Positions 9,899 through 20,262 of a stretch of 28,218 bases of DNA are shown here, piece after piece; the stretch's first letter is position 1; the number at the start of each line of letters is the position of its first letter. The notes under the pieces were generated by a model. The model worked only from the letters and a program-made list of their open reading frames with translations, made no database searches and was not told the origin of the DNA. Source of the DNA: Chromera velia (taxonomy: Eukaryota > Sar > Chromeraceae); the NCBI GenBank assembly GCA_018398765.1, contig JAHBMJ010000838.1, forward strand, positions 1-28,218, read 5' to 3'. A program made the position numbers and the translations under genes.

Positions 9899-10764
9899 TC
9901 CCTCCAGGCCCCTCCGCGGCGGCGCCCCCTCCCATTTGGGACATGGCCCCATATACCGTCAAAACGGTTTTTTCTGCGCGCCGCAGGCGCCACAAAATTT
10001 TTTTAAAGGTGTTTCAATGATTAATTTGATCAATTGCTGATCAATTCTGACGGTTCGGGGATGCATAGCACGTCCCAGCATACCGGCCGTAGACTGCTCG
10101 GCATTGGGAGTCGTGCCTAGACCTGTTTGCCTAGAGTCTATCCAGTCGGGTTGATTTTGCAACGACCTGCCTTGCTATCGCGTCTTTACCTAGTATTTCT
10201 TCTATTTATGCCCTCGAGCGTAATGTCTTCACCGCTTTTCTCCACCTTTGACTACGCCGGACTCAACTGTCGTACCTTCATCTGTCTTTTCTTTAAACTT
10301 TTCTTTCTCTGCAACCGCTGGCCTCTCCCTACCCGATGACTTCATTTTATTTCCTTCTTACTCCTTCTTTATTTTACTCCTTCCTTCACTCCCCACTGGC
10401 GCCCCCTGCCCCCTGCCCGGGAACAGAGAACGCGGCCATATCGCAAGCCAAGAGGGGTTCCGCCTGGAACGGGCCCCTCCGTCCCCTCCTCGAGTGAATA
10501 GAGGAGAGGACGTTTACTGCAACAAATCTCTGCAAAGTGCAGGAAAGAATTTTGAAGTACTGCTGCATGATACGGCCCTGCACTGCTGCAAAGTCTTCCC
10601 CTCCCCTCACTCTGCTTGCTGCATGATTTGCCACTGCTAACAAAAACTCCACTGTCTTCTTCCCCGGTCTCCCATAAGCTGATCAATTTGGTTCAACTTA
10701 CCTCAGAAAAGGTAAAGACCGGAACAATCACGCCGCGGTTCCCCCCTTTCTTCAAGGTTTTACA

Positions 10765-10856
10765 ACCGCGGCGCGCCGCGGTGCGCCCTTCGGGCGCTCC
10801 GCGGCGCTTGGTGCCGCTCCTCGGCACCGCGGCGTTTGACCGTAAACGCCGCGGTG
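10765..10856. repeat. GC-rich palindrome cluster 2
   Basis: Four consecutive inverted repeats: ACCGCGGCGCGCCGCGGT, a perfect 18-bp palindrome (10765-10782); 16-bp arms 10773-10788 and 10792-10807 around TTC with one mismatch; GGTGCCG/CGGCACC (10810-10816, 10822-10828); and perfect 13-bp arms CACCGCGGCGTTT (10825-10837) and 10844-10856 around GACCGT. The repeats overlap, so only some of the hairpins can form at once. Confidence 0.9.
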
Positions 10857-11114
10857 TCTAGAAAGCCTGATGCGCGCCCTCGATCTGCACGAATCCTTTC
10901 GGCAAAAAAAAAAAAAGCTAGGGACAAAAAGATTCTGCATGAGATCTTCTGACTTCTGGAAGAAAGATGAAGAAAGCCGGATGGACTGTAATTAAGCTGG
11001 GACGAATCGACAGAAAAAAGGAATCATTCATCAGTGTGTTTGTCGTTGTTTTTTTGTGGTAATCCACTTTTCTCGGCTCGCAGCAGATTCACACAGAGTC
11101 TGTCCATCAAGGCA

Positions 11115-11888
11115 ATGGAAGCGGTCTATCAAATTGCCGTCTCCGTCTTTCTGTATTTTCTCAGCTGCTTGGGGGGGGCGTACTGGAAAAAAGACTTTGC
11201 ATTTACGACTGCCTACTACATTCCAGCAGTATGGGACCACTTCTGTTGGAATTTGCGTGCAAGATGGGACAAGATCAAACACTTTCTTGTCACTGCCACG
11301 GTTTATCTTCTTTACTTCCCCTCGTCCTTTTTTGTGAATTTTGACCTCGACTCCTCTTCCATCAGCTGTCTGGCCCTAGTAATTGCGGTGACTCAGTTCT
11401 GGCGGTGGCCAGAGTCGTTGAAGAACTACCTGCGGGAGTGCAGGGTGGCATTTGGGCCCACTTTCTTCCTCACGGTTTTCCGCCACTCCCTCCACATAGA
11501 CTCCTTCACCGGATTCTCTATCCTGGCAGCACTGCTGGCATGCACGCTTTTCAGGCCCGAGAACGGCAAGTCCCTGCAGCTTCTGTGCGGGTCCGAGTGG
11601 TCGGATTCCTTCCGTACTCGAGTCCACAGAGCGCTGAACGCCTTCAGTCTCATGCTCGAGTTTGTGTCACTGTCTCGGGCTCTGCAGTGGCGGACTCTCA
11701 ACTTCGGCGCCAGTTGCGTGGTGGCATTCTTCTGCGTGGCCAACTGGCTGCGGCTTGTGTGCATCCATTGGCGTGTATGGATGCCCCTCCTGACAATGGC
11801 TGTTGACAGTGTTGCAAGGCTTGTGGCGAACCTTAGGGCGCTGTGCGCAAACGTGGGACCTCCTGGTTGGGCAGGTATCCACATGTAG
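11115..11888 (+). CDS. Intronless orphan multi-pass membrane protein
   Basis: A 257-aa frame starting at the first in-frame ATG (MEAVYQIAVSVF, context AGGCAATGG) and ending GWAGIHM at 11888. Not recognised. It is rich in Phe, Trp, Leu and Cys. Hydrophobic stretches lie near residues 5-22, 57-75, 83-98, 113-147, 197-215 and 220-236, so about five to seven membrane passes are likely. Basic patches (RARWDK, RTRVHRAL) lie between them. The frame is open through 774 nt with no splice-site need. A (TG)n repeat starts 17 nt after the stop. It could be an integral membrane protein or one exon of a larger gene. No transporter or enzyme signature was seen. Confidence 0.6.
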   Translation: MEAVYQIAVSVFLYFLSCLGGAYWKKDFAFTTAYYIPAVWDHFCWNLRARWDKIKHFLVTATVYLLYFPSSFFVNFDLDSSSISCLALVIAVTQFWRWPESLKNYLRECRVAFGPTFFLTVFRHSLHIDSFTGFSILAALLACTLFRPENGKSLQLLCGSEWSDSFRTRVHRALNAFSLMLEFVSLSRALQWRTLNFGASCVVAFFCVANWLRLVCIHWRVWMPLLTMAVDSVARLVANLRALCANVGPPGWAGIHM

Positions 11889-11901
11889 TTAGCTCGGTCT
11901 G

Positions 11902-11904
<3 letters not shown>

Positions 11905-11953
<49 letters not shown>
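11905..11953. repeat. (TG)n microsatellite
   Basis: About 24 TG units immediately 3' of the membrane-protein stop codon. Confidence 0.95.
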
Positions 11954-11954
<1 letters not shown>

Positions 11955-11978
11955 GGTGGGTGTATGAGAGGGGAAAAG

Positions 11979-12660
11979 GACTTCCAAAGAGGTTTCCGAT
12001 TGGAAACTTCAACCGGACAGGCAGGCAGACCCGATGAGGAGACTCACGGAGACTCTCAGAGTAATGTTGTTTGTCTTTCTCCAGGGATTGGGGAGAGATA
12101 CCCCAAGCTTGCGCTGTTTATGGGGTGAAGGTTGAAAAGAAGAAGGGAGGGGTTGCGTGAGGGATGGAGAGAGAGCGGTGCCTTGTTTGTCTTTCTCATT
12201 CCTGCTCATGCGTCCCTTTTCTCGTTTCTTTTGTAACTCTCCCTCCTCTTTACACGTGCTTGTCCAGAGGGTGGTTGGGTGTGTGGCTGAAAAATAAACA
12301 GTCTGCATATTGTGATCATCGCAATGTTTCTTGGTGTGTTTTTGTGGGACCCGTTCCCGGGGACGTTTGTTTCTACCTTCTCGCATTCTCTAACTTCTGA
12401 CTTCATTGTCTCATTGCATGCTTTCAGTAGATGCTTAGCCGTGCACAATCGTGTTCGGCTTCCATTTTTGTTGTGAAAGAATACTTGGTCATCTAATGCT
12501 TGTATGGAGCAATCGGCAGTATTCATGGAGGACCACCCTCGCCTACCGTATTCGTGCATGCTTGCCACATAAAAGTGGGGGGTGTGCATATACAGGGTGA
12601 GGATTGGGGTTCGCTGAGGTCCGCTCCACGTGAGTGAAGAGGGTGCGGTATGATGACAAA
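11979..12660 (-). repeat. Dispersed repeat, copy B
   Basis: Reverse orientation relative to copy A. The best-matched stretch, plus-strand 12300-12475, is about 85 percent identical by eye to 7920-8105. The far end continues past the part shared with A into TTTCCGATTGGAAA at 11993-12006, which recurs at 12857-12870 in copy C. The head (CTTCACTCACGTGGAGC on the minus strand) is near 12640. Confidence 0.8.
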
Positions 12661-12844
12661 GAGCGTTGCATTCTGCTTCCCTCGTTCTAGACCCTGGGTT
12701 CTACTGCCCCATTGCGGCGTTTTGGGGGCCCTCTCTTTCGCACTCTGGCTGGGTGAGGTTGAAGTTCCTCAGTCTGCCTGAGAATGAGGGGAGGAGGTTA
12801 GAGGGCCGGGTAGAACAGAGTAAGGAGGAAAGCTTGATTGGATG

Positions 12845-13380
12845 CTTCCAACGAGCTTTCCGATTGGAAATTCATTCTTTGCTTCCGCTCCCGATGTTGC
12901 CGTTTGAATTCTTTTGTGACTCTCCGTTTGCATTTGCTGTTAAGAGGAGAGGGGGGCTTCGAGAGAACGGAGGGGTTTGGGTAAGGAAGGGAAAGGGAGG
13001 GATGAAGAGAGTCAAATGCGTGGCCTTCATCATAGGGCCATCTGCATAGATATCGCAATGTCTGGCCGCGTGCTTTTTTGTGGGGCCGTTCTCACGTAAA
13101 TACATCTATTCTGTTTTTTTTTTCTTGCTTTCTCGCTTCTTTGACACCTCTGCCTTGTTACACGCTCTCATTGCATGTTCAGCCATGCGTGCTGAGAGAG
13201 GCCTGTTCTCCGTTGCACGAATCCTTGACCATGAATTGCTGACATGGGGCAAATATTGCAGGATCTCACCCACCTACCATGTGCGTGCATGCTTGCCACA
13301 AAAAAGTGGGGTGTGTGCATCTACTGTGTAGGGACTTGGGTTCGCTCGACATAAGTGAATTTCGCGTGGAGTAATAATGA
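12845..13380 (-). repeat. Dispersed repeat, copy C
   Basis: The most diverged copy, in the same orientation as B and separated from it by about 185 bp, so B and C form a loose direct repeat. Shared features on the minus strand: GTGCACACACCCCACTTTTT, GGCAAGCATGCACG, GGTAGGTGGG, CCCCACAAAAAA, GACATTGCGAT, GAGAGTCACAAAAGAA and TTTCCAATCGGAAA. Confidence 0.75.
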
Positions 13381-14155
13381 ACACTGTTTCAAGGTCCTTT
13401 CCTTGATGTTCCAAACCTTCGACTACACTGAAACATCAGGTGCCTCGATGATCATTGGTTCGATCCTCTGTGGATCGAGTCAGACTGAGTCTCTCTTTCT
13501 GTACGTGTGGGGCCTCCGAGTGGGGGGGGGCTGAGATTCCCCTCAGATCCCCTCAGCACGTCTGCTTGAGAATGCATGAGGGAGAGGGGCCGGGGTAGAC
13601 GCCAAGTTAAGTCAATCAATTTCCAGACCATGCTGTGATTGACGTGGATCCCATAAGTGAAGGAAGTTCAATACTGCGATTTCAGGCATTTCTGGTGCAC
13701 ATTAATGAAAATTTAATCCCTCTGTGAAAATGGCGAAATCTGTGCCTGTTCGTCGCTCTTTCTCATTTTCTCTCTCTTTCTTTCTCTTTCTCTTTCTCTT
13801 TCTCTCTCTCTCCCTGAATTAAGAACAATTCTAGAAAAACTTGTAAAAAAAATGTCGGCCCTCACGCTGGTGGAGGATAGCTACGGCCTAGAATCGGTCC
13901 TATGAATAACTTCAGAATTAATTACATAAGCAATAGTCTCACTAATTTAACACTAAATAACTCTATAGAAATGAGTTAACTATTTTAGTATAGTCAACTA
14001 CATTAAACTCATTAAAAACTGTATAAGAAATTAAGATATCACGGCATGTCTCGACATTGCCTTTCTTGTTGCCTTTCCAGAGTTTTACACAAAGATCATC
14101 AGTGAGATGTCAGTGCCTGTCACTGGCTTAGTATAGAAAGCTCGAAGAACAACCA
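13381..14155. other. Intergenic, CT microsatellite then AT-rich DNA
   Basis: Contains a TTTCTC/CT tract at 13768-13813 and AT-rich DNA from about 13830. No gene was found. A tRNA B-box-like GGTTCGATCC at about 13457 lacks a matching A box and acceptor stem. Confidence 0.5.
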
Positions 14156-15920
14156 CTAATTAAGGCCCGCGTTCATGTGTGCTACAAGCTCTGCCCGCTG
14201 CCACTTGAGGATTCTGACTTCGTCTGCCACTCTCAAAGTCCCCCACGCCTCATCGAATGCAGCAGGCAGCCTTCCCCTCTGACTAGGAGGAATCTGAACC
14301 ATGTTCTGTCCGAAGAAAATCGACCACTGGCCCTCCTTCTCCTTCACGTAACGACTCCCACGACCTAAAACATCACGCAGAGTGCGCGTGGGCTCGTTGT
14401 TGGGGGCCCGTTCTCCCTGCAAGCAGAAATTAAGGACGCAAGAATCGAGGTGAACAAAGGACGAAGGTTCTCCGGCGAATCAAAATTGCTGCACAAGGCT
14501 TTATGTTTGCGGAAATGCCCCGGACCGATGGACTGTACTTCAAGGAGATGAACTTCCCAAACAAAGAAGAAGAAGAGGAGGACGAGAAGGAGGCAGCCGG
14601 GNNNNNNNNNNNNNNNNNNNNNNNNNNNNNNNNNNNNNNNNNNNNNNNNNNNNNNNNNNNNNNNNNNNNNNNNNNNNNNNNNNNNNNNNNNNNNNNNNNN
14701 NNNNNNNNNNNNNNNNNNNNNNNNNNNNNNNNNGGGGGGGGGGGGGGGGGCTGCACGAAAGCTGACTGTGACGTACCGTTTTCTGATCCAATGTGGGAAC
14801 TGTGCATCTCGTGCAGGGCTTCGCAGACGCGAGCACGATTTCTTTCCCTCCTTTACTCGCGCCCCGGCCGATGGCGATCCTGCCCCATGTGTCCTCATGA
14901 AATGCCCCTGCGACCCCTGTGCGAGCAGGCAGCTCGAGGAAGGGCGTCCCCGTGAGCGCCTGTCCCTTTGTGGGCGCATCAATGGAGACCACCACGTTCC
15001 CTCGAAATCTGTCCAGGTTCATCGGACCCACAGAGGAAGGGAGACGGGCGTTTAGAGCCTGCATGGCATTCTCTGAGACAATCAGAAAAGGAAACCCATC
15101 CGCCAGAGCTGCGGTGTTGTCTGATGCCTTCACAGTCTCTCCCGCTCTCCTTGCAAACCTCTCGGGAATCGTGCGGAGGAATTGAGAGGACGGTGCCGTG
15201 CGAAACAAACGAAGGGGCTCTTTTGCGTTCAGAGCCTTGGTGAACCACTCCCCTGCCTCGTCTCCCTCGTCTACACACTGCACGTCGTCGTTCCAGACTT
15301 TCGTGGTCAACACCTTCTCAGAGGAAGAAGAAGTTGCCGTCTCCCCCCTGCCAGGGATGGACACAACGAGGGGGGGGAGGTCCAGAGTGGAGTGGGTGAC
15401 ACGAAGATAGGCTGCCTGCTTCCAGACTGCCTCCCCGTCCCCCGCCTGCTCGTCGCTCCCGATGCACTTGTGTGCTTTGTCCTCCAACTGCACCTTCACT
15501 TGGGCCATCATGGAGTGGCACCGTTGAGTCACAAACTGGTTGTTCCTGGCTTTGGCCACCATCCAGAATCTGTCCAGGTATATGCCGTACTTGGAGAGGA
15601 CAGCACAGGACAACTCAATACCGCGAGCACTGCATACTCCATACACAAACGCAAAGAAACGCAAGAGAAGGTATAACTATAACGAAGGAGACGAGACGGC
15701 TGAAATAATACAGCTGTAGGCATGCCTTGAGTGACCACTTCCCACACTTGACTGACCCTTTAATGGGATAGACGTAGAGTTTAGAGACCTGTGCGACCCT
15801 GTGTCCAACAGGAGGAAGTTTCTTTCTGGCAGCATCGAAGAAGAGGAAGGCGATGAACACGCCCCAAAAGAGCGTGAACACCGCGATAACTCCTACGGTG
15901 ATGGAAAACGAACTGTCCAT
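14156..15920 (-). CDS. mARC-like MOSC-domain protein, three exons
   Basis: Homologue of the mitochondrial amidoxime-reducing component, a molybdenum-cofactor enzyme that reduces N-hydroxylated compounds. Exons on the minus strand: 15920-15757, 15629-14777, 14416-14156, giving 1278 nt and 425 aa with consistent phases. Residues 5-27 form an N-terminal membrane anchor followed by AARKK, as in membrane-anchored mARC. VSKLYVYPIKG and YLDRFWMVA belong to the N-terminal MOSC beta-barrel region. PFLIVSENAMQALNARL, FRGNVVVS, EDTWGRI and CTRCTVPTLDQKT (Cys327 and Cys330, one expected to bind molybdenum) mark the MOSC core. Exon 3 carries EPTRTLRDVLGRG, FFGQNMVQ and the C-terminus. It is longer than human mARC (about 335 aa), mainly through acidic and Ser-rich insertions around residues 110-170. 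Donors are GTCAGTCAAG and GTACGTCACA. Confidence 0.93.
14602..14733. other. Assembly gap of 132 N
   Basis: Lies in intron 2 of the mARC-like gene and is followed by 17 G at 14734-14750. Exon content is not affected. Confidence 1.
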
Positions 15921-16114
15921 GGTATTCAAACTGTCGCAAACTGATTTCGTTTCAAGGCAGCAAGCAGCACACGTCACGATGACTTACGAGTTGAGAGGTG
16001 AAGCCCGTTGATCGAATCGATTTGGATGACAAAAACGAGACCTGGAGCTTCGATTGCTGCATGTGGATCGATGGCGCCCGGCCTATTTTATATGACGCAC
16101 AAACTGAACTCACC

Positions 16115-16136
16115 TTCGCGCGCAAATGCGCGCGAA
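16115..16136. repeat. Perfect GC-rich hairpin
   Basis: Arms TTCGCGCGCA and TGCGCGCGAA, 10 bp each, around AA, followed by an A run. It lies 195 bp upstream of the mARC-like start codon. Confidence 0.85.
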
Positions 16137-16224
16137 AAAACCGAATAACCTTATGTATGGGTATATAGGTATATAGCTATAGTACGTATATATGTATAAA
16201 AAATAAATAAAAATAAACAAAAAA

Positions 16225-16232
16225 TGCATGCA
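16225..16232. promoter_or_regulatory. TGCATGCA palindrome
   Basis: An exact 8-bp palindrome about 305 bp upstream of the mARC-like start codon. GCATGC cores are bound by some AP2-family factors in apicomplexans; function here is inference. Confidence 0.35.
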
Positions 16233-16876
16233 GTCTCATACTAATAGCTCCGTGCGAACCCTAGAAATTGGTTGAAAAGCGAACTTGGCGACCTTGGATT
16301 CACGGGAAAATAAGTGCCACCAACTTTACGGGGCCAAAAAATAGCCGATTGCCGGGGCCCATGCAGTATTTAATTCATTTATTTATTTTTTTGTCAAATA
16401 CAAAAGCTGCGCGTACACGTACGTACGTGCATGTGCGGTGCATGTGCGGACACGTCAACTGTCGACCGTATATATATGCACGCGGGGTTGTTCAACATGA
16501 GCTTCCGTAGCCAGCTTCCGTAGCACTTCCTCAGAACCAAAGAGTGTGAAAGCTTCGTTAGAAACAGCTTGTCCTGGACTCTCTGGAGCTTTCTGTTGGG
16601 TTCTACCCTCATCCATTTACACAGCTTCTAGCTTGTTGCACGTCCATCCTCTTACTCTTCCATCCATCCAGAACAATGGGAAACCAGGTGTGCGGGTCAG
16701 TCGCTTCCTCCCCTCTTTCGCTGTTTTCCTTGCTTCCTTGCTTGTTCTCTTGCCTGTCCTGTTCTAAAGCTCTAGATGCTGATTGTGCCACTATGGTCGT
16801 CGTGTCTTTGCCTGTTGGCACGCAACATCACTCAAACAACACCTCTCGAATCCAAAGTGTTGTTTGAGCTGTGAAG

Positions 16877-19119
16877 ATGAAGTTTGTGATGTGCGGGTCA
16901 CCTTGGCCCTGCTTCTGTTCCCTTTTAGCAAGGCATTTGACTCTTGGGCTTTATGTCTTGATTTTGAGCACCGACTTTGAGAACTTGCGGGCCGCAACTG
17001 TGATGAAAGTGCCAGAATCGATTCATCGCCACAAATCGACTTACCTTTCCGCTTCTGTTGCGTGCACCCCTGTTGCGTCATGCAGCGGTGAGATCCAGCC
17101 CCAGAATGAGGTCGTCGTAGAGCAGGTCACTAATGCCACCACTGGCACCGCTGCCCCCGCTGGAAAGGCCGCAGCCCCCGCTGCTGCAGGCGCCGCCCCC
17201 GCCGAGGACACCTCCCCTACCTCCACCAAGCCCGCCTCCGAGCCCGCTGGGGGAGCTCCCTCCAAGGCCTCTGCCCCTGCCGCTGGTGGCTCCGGCATGC
17301 CCACCAAGGAGATGGTGGTGAAGCTCAAGGGTGGCTGCATCAACGACCCCAAGTGGAGGGAAGTCTGCCTGGCCCAGATCAACGCACAGAGAAAGAAGCA
17401 CGGAGCACCCCCTCTGGTCTGGAACGAGGAGAGAGCCAAGCACGCTCAGCTGTCAGTCAGTCAGTCAGTCAGTAGGGCATACAAACAGGCAGGCTGCTTT
17501 GTTTGTCATCACATATCCTGACACCAAATGTACTCGTTCATTCAGCTGCATGCACAAACTTCGTAGCAAGGAAGGTCAGTGAGTGGCACTGCGCCTAGGT
17601 CAGTCAAGTTGCTACGCTGTGTGCGCACGACTTCTCACCCGACCTTTGCCCGGTCCCTGCAGGTGCGCCGACCAGTGCGCCGCCGAGGACCGTCTCTTCC
17701 ACTGCCACTCCCACGAGTACGGTGACGGACAGGTAGGTACGCACAGACAAGACAGATAGATGAGACTGCAGAAATGTGTTGACGGAAGAAAGACAGGAAG
17801 CAAAGAGAGATGACCTGAGTCGCTGTTCTACTTTTCGGCTTGCAGCTGTTTGTCTCTCTGTACTATAACCACCCTTGTGCACCCTCTTTCTTCCTTTCTT
17901 TTGTCCCTTAATTGCAGAACGTCTTCTCCGGTACCGCTGGCCAGTACGGAGCTGAGGACGCCATCGACGCCTGGTACAGCGAGCTCACCGATCCCGGCTA
18001 CAAGTGGAACGCCAACTCTGCCCAGAACGGATGCTCTGGCACTGGTCACTTCACCCAGAACGTCTGGAGAGACTCCGTCGAGTTCGGCATGGCTGCTGAC
18101 AAGGAGGGCAAGGGATTCATCTGCGCAAACTTCTGGCCCGCAGGCAACATGCAGGTCGGTCCAGAGGAGAGGAGGACATCAAAAAGTAAGGAGGAAAGTG
18201 GATGAGGGCCTACATCTCGTGTGTGAAGTGGAGAGGAAGTCAAGCCCTTCCACGTACTTCTTTCCTCCTTTCACTTCATTCGATGGTGCTTGGATGCGTG
18301 AACACCTTCGTTGGCCTTCTGATCCGTTCGTCTTCGCGCAAGATAGCACCTCTCTTTTCCTTCTTTTCTTTTGTCCTCTTTCTTTTTTTCTTTCTTCCTT
18401 TCTGTTTCGTGGCAGCTCTCCCGATGTATTGCTTCACTTCTCCCTTCCCTTTCTTCTTTCTTTCTTCCTTCGTTTCTGCCTGCAGGGTCTCTACGGTGAC
18501 AACGTCCACCCCGCCGGCACTGCGATGCAGAAGAGGAAGATCGTCCGCAAGACCGCCTTCAAGGGCAAGGTCGCCTCAATGACCGCTGACGGAGCAGACT
18601 GCCTCGACTCCATCCCCCACGCCGAGATGGCAGCAATGTCAGTCTATCTGTCTGTCTGTCTGTCTGTGTTCCTGTCGGTCTATTTCGCAGTCTACCTCTT
18701 TTTCCGCCTTTCTTCCTGTCCCGTCAGTCTGCCCGTCTCTCCGTCTGGCTTCCTGTCCGTCTTCGCCCACCGTGCTACACTCCCGCAAAAACAAAATGTA
18801 CACTGCCAACTGCAATTCCGTGAGCCCCATCTGACCAGCCGTGCGTCTCTTCTCGTCTCCTTGCTGTCCCCCGATTTCCTCCCTTCCTCCCGGCCACCCA
18901 GGTCATCATCCCTATCCCCCCTTACCCTATGCATCGATCTCTGATGAAGACAGACCTGTCTGAATGAACACATGAATGAATGAACGAATGCATAATAAAT
19001 GCAGGCTGAAGGCTGAGATCGAGGCCGGCCGCCCCGTTGAGCTGGAGTACTCCCCCGCCCCCAACGGCTCCTTCAAGTGGTCCAAGCAGGACGGCTCCAT
19101 GGGCATGGCCAGCTTCTAA
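16877..19119 (+). CDS. CAP/SCP (PR-1-like) secreted protein, five exons
   Basis: CAP-superfamily proteins are usually secreted and bind lipids or sterols. Exons: 16877-17451, 17663-17732, 17918-18154, 18486-18637, 19005-19119; 1149 nt and 382 aa, phases consistent. REVCLAQINAQRKKHGAPPL (161-180) opens the CAP fold, HCHSHEYG lies in exon 2, GHFTQNVWRDS (258-268) is CAP motif 1 and FICANFWPAGNM (282-293) is CAP motif 2. An Ala/Pro/Ser/Thr-rich linker fills residues 84-142, probably extended and glycosylated. The N-terminus is uncertain: ATG at 16877 gives a hydrophobic segment that could be a signal peptide, but codon bias becomes gene-like only after about 17086, where TCATGCAG could be an acceptor from an upstream exon. 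The final exon is Lys/Ser-rich. Intron 1 starts with GTCA repeats and intron 4 with GTCT repeats. Confidence 0.93.
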
Positions 19120-20262
19120 GCCAAGCTCGGAAGGGCACCCTCCCTCCGTCTATGGGCATGGCCGGTTGCTTTCGTTGCTTGAAGAGCCTGAAGTGCCAAG
19201 AAAGAAACTCTCGACGTGCAGTGAAGCAGGGTGGAATGACTGGACCTGCAGGGCGTTCTTTCTTTCTTCCCCATCTCCCTTTAAGAATTAGATAGATGCA
19301 ACTCGTGTCTCCTCCCATGAATGAGAGATCTCTTTCTGTGCTGTCACTGAGACTCCTCCCAAAAAGGAAGGTTGCCTTTGGGTGATCAGTGGAAAAAAAA
19401 AGAACTTTTAAGATAAAAAAGGGGGGGAGAGCGAAAGGGGGGAGAAGAAGAAAGGCAGTCACGTCTGGACTTCCAAAACTTAGACAGAAGAAAATCTTCC
19501 ATCGATCCATGAAAAAATTCAATGAGTCGTGCAAAGAGGAGAACAAAAAGAAACACGGACGGTCCAACCAAACGTACACGAAGGAAGGAAGTCTTTCTTC
19601 CATGCAGTCACCGGGAGGAAGCTCTTCTCTTCTCAAACCGTCGTGAAAGACTTAGAGATCGACTCACGTTCTCAACTACTCCTTAGCTTTTTCCATGCAT
19701 AACATTATGAAAAGTTTTGCTTCATTCTGTCTCCTGCATCCTATGCGAACTGAGTGAGTGTACTCCATGGAGTCTGGTACGTCTCGTGGACCCCGTACCG
19801 GGGCCGTACGTAAAATTCTTCGTCTTCATGGCACTCACACAGGAATCAAGGGCGCTCTCTGGCCTCCTCGCCATGAGTAGGCCGGTCTATCTATGTGTGG
19901 CAAGTCCCAAGCGTAATTTGCTGTTAAGACGGTGCCGTACTTTCTGTGTGCTTGAATGTCTCAACGAAGCGCATCGCACGCAGTGGTACTCAAAAACAGT
20001 CTAAAGCGACTGCCAGTGACAGACGAAGTCTAACTCAAAAGGAACACATCCCTGTATAAGATTGGAAGAAGAACAATTGATTGAATTCTCTTACTTTTTT
20101 TTTTATAGTTTATACACGACTAGCTATACACTGTACTCGACACCGTACTAGCCTATACGATCGATCTAGCGATCGATTAACTTAGTAATACTTGAATTTG
20201 AGTGAATTCCTTTTTTTTTTTTAATTTTACGTTTGATATCATATTGTGGTTTTGATTTAATA
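19120..20262. other. 3' flank of CAP gene and intergenic DNA
   Basis: No supported gene. After the CAP stop, the first few hundred bases, including GCATGGCC duplicated from the end of the coding exon (19103-19110 and 19155-19162), are probable 3' UTR. From about 20060 the sequence is AT-rich with two T runs (20093-20105 and 20211-20222). Confidence 0.45.

Larger units (their letters stand above)
9386..11114. other. Intergenic region with two palindrome clusters
   Basis: About 1.7 kb without a supported gene. Reading frames at 9613-10006 and 10127-10686 lack homology, and those in the palindromes are composition artefacts. The region holds the GC-rich palindromes at 9817-9898 and 10765-10856, an A(13) run near 10904, and the probable promoter of the membrane protein that starts at 11115. 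Confidence 0.45.
15921..16876. promoter_or_regulatory. Divergent intergenic region, mARC-like and CAP genes
   Basis: Separates the minus-strand mARC-like start (15920) from the plus-strand CAP gene. It holds a hairpin (16115-16136), a TGCATGCA palindrome (16225-16232), a (GTAC)-like stretch at 16408-16425 and TATATATAG-like runs near 16157-16200. Part of 16676-16876 may be 5' UTR or an unrecognised first exon of the CAP gene. ATGGGAAACCAG|GTGTGC at 16676 looks like a start followed by a donor, but I could not join it in frame. Confidence 0.45.

Noticed and set aside
9613-10006. Overlapping ORFs on both strands rich in Arg and Ala
   Set aside because: Frames stay open because of the GC-rich palindromes. 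No conserved motif, and both strands look equally open.
13440-13485. tRNA-like B box GGTTCGATCC
   Set aside because: No A box at the right distance and no 7-bp acceptor stem can be paired.
17041-17439. Gly/Ala-rich minus-strand ORFs opposite the CAP linker
   Set aside because: Mirror image of the Ala/Pro-rich coding strand, which carries the CAP motifs.
18202-18582. Phe/Ser-rich plus-strand ORF
   Set aside because: Pyrimidine-rich intron 3 of the CAP gene read in another frame.
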